NCBI GenBank assembly: GCA_020724185.1
Contig: DYHL01000137.1
Location: forward strand, 1 to 7,160
Length of the DNA stretch: 7,160 nucleotides
Direction of reading: 5' to 3'
Source of the DNA: Candidatus Nitrosymbiomonas sp.
GTDB lineage: Bacteria > Sysuimicrobiota > Sysuimicrobiia > Sysuimicrobiales > Humicultoraceae
The notes under the pieces: model-generated
Databases searched by the model: none
What the model was told of the DNA's origin: nothing
Seen by the model: only the letters and a program-made list of their open reading frames with translations
Translations under genes and position numbers: made by a program
In this document: positions 5,330 through 7,160 of the stretch, piece by piece
Layout of the letters: each line of letters opens with the position of its first letter
Position numbering within the stretch: the first letter of the stretch is position 1

Positions 5330-6616
5330 TTGCACGCCCCGTCCATGCCCTTCAGCCGCTTGCTGGGCAGGCGCGTGCAGGACGCCGACGGCTTCGTGCT
5401 GGGGCGTCTGGCCGACCTGGCCGCAGAGGTCCATCCAACACGCCCACGTATCGTCGGCCTGCTGCTTGACGTAGATCGTCCCCGGGTCGCGCTGATTCCC
5501 TGGAGCGCGGTCCACGGGCTGGAACCCATGATCACGCTGGGCACGGCCCGGGCCGCCCTCAGCCCCCGTCCCCTGCAGCCTGATGAGATTCCCCTGCGGG
5601 AAGCCCTGCTGGACAAGCAGGTGGTGGACACCCACGGCCTTCGGATCGTGAAGGTGAACGACCTGTTTCTTTCCCCGGGCGACGGTGAGCTGTACCTAAC
5701 CGGCGTGGACGTGGGGCTGAGCGGTCTCCTTCGCCGCCTGGGCTTAGAGGCCTCGGTGCGGTCCGCGCTGCGGTGGCTGGGGCGTCCGCTTGCCGATCAC
5801 GCTCTGCCGTGGACCGTGGTGGCCGCGCTGGGTGGGCCGGTTACGCCCCTGAAGCTGCGCATCTCCAGGGAGCGGCTGGAGTCGATCCACCCCGCCGATC
5901 TGGCCGAGCTTCTGACCGAGATGGACCGGGAAGAGCGCATGGAGGTCATGTCGGCCCTCAGCCAGGAAGATGCGGCCGAGGTGCTCGAGGAGGCCGAGCC
6001 GGAGGTGCAGGCCAACATCCTGCGGTCGTTGCCGGCGGAGCGGGCTTCGGACATTCTGGAGGAGATGGAGCCCGACGAGGCCGCGGACGCGCTGGCCGAG
6101 CTTCCCGCGGAGACCGCAACGGACCTGATCGTCCGCATGGAGCCTGAAGCAGGCGCCGAGGTCACCCGTTTGCTCGCCTACCCGCCGGACTCAGCCGGCG
6201 GGCGCATGACGCCGAACTTCATCGCCATACCCGACTCCTTCTCCGCTGGGCAGGCGATTGCACACCTGCGCGAGCTGGCCCCTGACGCCGAGTCAATCTA
6301 CTACCTGTACGTGGTTGGCGCCGACGGGAAGCTGGACGGTGTTCTCTCGCTGAGGGGGCTGCTCCTCGCGGACCCGCAGACCCCCGTGATCGAGATCACC
6401 TCCCCCGAGGTGATAGCGGTGCGCGCGGACGAGAGCGACGAGGCGGCCGCGGCGTTGCTGATGAAGTACGATCTCCTGGCCGTTCCGGTGCTGGACGCGG
6501 ACGACCGCCTCCTCGGCACCGTCCTGGTGGATGATGTCATGGATCTATTGGCCGAGCGCCTGGGTGGGCGAATGCCGCGACGCCTGGAACGTCTCCGCAG
6601 GCTGCGGCGGAGGTAG
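5330..6616 (+). CDS. Soluble PRC / MgtE-N / CBS-pair protein, probable divalent-metal sensor without MgtE pore
   Basis: The 428-residue protein has no membrane segment. PRC-barrel-like sequence covers about 7-75 (SRLLGRRVQDADGFVLGRL) and perhaps a second copy covers 95-135 (VVDTHGLRIVKVNDLFL). The MgtE N-terminal superhelix runs about 185-285 (HPADLAELL, then repeated acidic helices such as AERASDILEEMEPDEA). A CBS pair follows: LLAYPPDSAGGRMTPNFIAI and SIYYLYVV belong to the first, and about 355-410 (KYDLLAVPVLDADDRLLG) to the second. The C-terminus is strongly basic. In true MgtE channels the N and CBS domains bind Mg2+ and gate the membrane domain, which is absent here: the gene stops cleanly at TAG 6614. 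It starts 87 nt after cdd behind its own promoter and is followed after 6 nt by an Nramp-like permease. A role in sensing Mg2+ or Mn2+ and controlling that permease is inference. It should not be annotated simply as a magnesium transporter. Confidence 0.88.
   Translation: MHAPSMPFSRLLGRRVQDADGFVLGRLADLAAEVHPTRPRIVGLLLDVDRPRVALIPWSAVHGLEPMITLGTARAALSPRPLQPDEIPLREALLDKQVVDTHGLRIVKVNDLFLSPGDGELYLTGVDVGLSGLLRRLGLEASVRSALRWLGRPLADHALPWTVVAALGGPVTPLKLRISRERLESIHPADLAELLTEMDREERMEVMSALSQEDAAEVLEEAEPEVQANILRSLPAERASDILEEMEPDEAADALAELPAETATDLIVRMEPEAGAEVTRLLAYPPDSAGGRMTPNFIAIPDSFSAGQAIAHLRELAPDAESIYYLYVVGADGKLDGVLSLRGLLLADPQTPVIEITSPEVIAVRADESDEAAAALLMKYDLLAVPVLDADDRLLGTVLVDDVMDLLAERLGGRMPRRLERLRRLRRR
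6609..6614 (+). promoter_or_regulatory. Shine-Dalgarno site of the Nramp-like gene
   Basis: GGAGGT overlaps the final codons of the MgtE-like gene and lies eight bases before TTG 6623. This is close to ideal, selects that start over ATG 6647, and suggests coupled translation of the two genes. Confidence 0.7.
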
Positions 6617-6622
6617 ACGGGT

Positions 6623-7160
6623 TTGCCCTGGCTCAGGCGCCGCTGGATGGGCCTCGCGCTGTTCCTGGTGGTGGCAGGTCCCGGGATAATCACCGCTGCG
6701 GTGGACAACGATGCCAACGGCATCGCCACCTACTCGACCGCCGGCGCGCACTACGGCTATGCCCTGCTCTGGACGCTTCCGGTCGCCACGATCGCCCTGA
6801 TCGTCATCCAGGAGATGGTGGCGCGCATGGGCGCGGTGACCGGCATGGGTCTGGCCGACCTCATACGCGAGCAGTTTGGGGTTCGTGCAGCCGCGGCCAT
6901 CATGGGTGCGCTGCTGCTGGCCAACGGGGCCAACACGATCGGGAACTTCGCGGGCGTGGCCGGCAGCCTGGAGATCTTCCGGCTGCCGCGCATGTTGGGC
7001 GTTCCGATCGTGACGGTGGCGGTGGCCGTCCTGGTGCTGCGCGGAGGCTACCGGTTGGTCGAACGCATCTTCCTGGGCGCTTCCGCCATGTACGTGCTGT
7101 ACGCCGTCTCGGCCGTGCTGGCCCGTCCCGACTCGGGCACGGCGCCGCGCTCCGCGGTGG
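6623..7160 (+). CDS. Nramp-superfamily divalent metal permease, N-terminal part (cut by window end)
   Basis: The frame is open from TTG 6623 to the window edge (179 codons). Membrane segments lie near residues 9-27, 44-66, 88-110, 122-140 and 148-166, as expected for the first helices of a LeuT-fold Nramp protein. Recognisable family features are GPGIITAAVDNDANGIATYS (19-38), AGAHYGYALLW (40-50), VIQEMVARMGAVTG (61-74) and the NFAGVAG region (108-114). Canonical Mn2+/Fe2+ Nramps carry DPGN in helix 1; here the aligned region reads DNDANG (28-33), so the metal site differs. Related proteins of this branch often have NDAGG here. The second half of the metal site (helix 6) is outside the window. 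TTG 6623 has GGAGGT eight bases upstream; ATG 6647 would cut into the first helix. The substrate could be Mn2+, Mg2+ or another ion. Confidence 0.88.
   Translation, partial: MPWLRRRWMGLALFLVVAGPGIITAAVDNDANGIATYSTAGAHYGYALLWTLPVATIALIVIQEMVARMGAVTGMGLADLIREQFGVRAAAAIMGALLLANGANTIGNFAGVAGSLEIFRLPRMLGVPIVTVAVAVLVLRGGYRLVERIFLGASAMYVLYAVSAVLARPDSGTAPRSAV

Noticed and set aside
1..7160. Mobile elements, CRISPR arrays, tRNA or rRNA genes
   Set aside because: No transposase or integrase motifs, no terminal inverted repeats, no spaced direct repeats and no RNA gene signatures were seen. The only tandem repeat is the short one at 431-472.

Overview
This is a dense, high-GC bacterial stretch (about two thirds G+C by eye, strongly G/C-biased third codon positions, frequent GTG and TTG starts). 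All supported genes are on the + strand and there is no sign of mobile DNA. The order phoH / membrane HD phosphohydrolase / ybeY / dgkA is the housekeeping block known from Firmicutes and related lineages, usually followed there by cdd and era. With the GC content this suggests an uncultured Gram-positive-related or Terrabacteria-type organism (for example a high-GC Firmicutes relative, Armatimonadota, Chloroflexota or a similar candidate phylum). I cannot place it more precisely from sequence alone.

Region 1 (1-2848) holds the 3' end of phoH, a 7TM-HD protein of the PgpH/YqfF c-di-AMP phosphodiesterase family that lacks the usual extracellular domain, the rRNA-processing endonuclease ybeY, and a Gram-positive-type dgkA lipid kinase. 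Gaps are 9-29 nt, so this is probably one operon that began upstream. The phoH/HD junction is an 11-bp tandem repeat (431-472) that contains both the phoH stop and the next start codon.

Region 2 (2849-5242) starts with a clear extended -10 promoter (2854-2862). It then carries a CNNM/CorC-type magnesium-homeostasis membrane protein, a DUF502 membrane protein and cytidine deaminase (cdd). The last two junctions overlap (TGATG and GTGA), so the three genes are probably translationally coupled. cdd is thus separated from dgkA by two inserted genes, and era does not follow.

Region 3 (5239-7160) starts with a sigma70-like promoter whose -35 box overlaps the cdd stop codon. It drives a soluble protein made of PRC-barrel-like sequence, the MgtE N-terminal superhelix and two CBS domains, without the MgtE membrane pore. 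Six bases later begins an Nramp-superfamily permease, cut by the window end, whose first metal-binding helix has a non-canonical motif. The pair looks like a divalent-metal sensor and a permease encoded as separate proteins.

Taken together, a conserved RNA/envelope/c-di-AMP operon is followed by two transcription units centred on divalent cations (probably Mg2+ and possibly Mn2+). The most interesting points are the pore-less MgtE sensor beside an atypical Nramp, the HD protein without its sensor domain, the junction repeat, and a possible leader ORF ahead of the MgtE-like gene.
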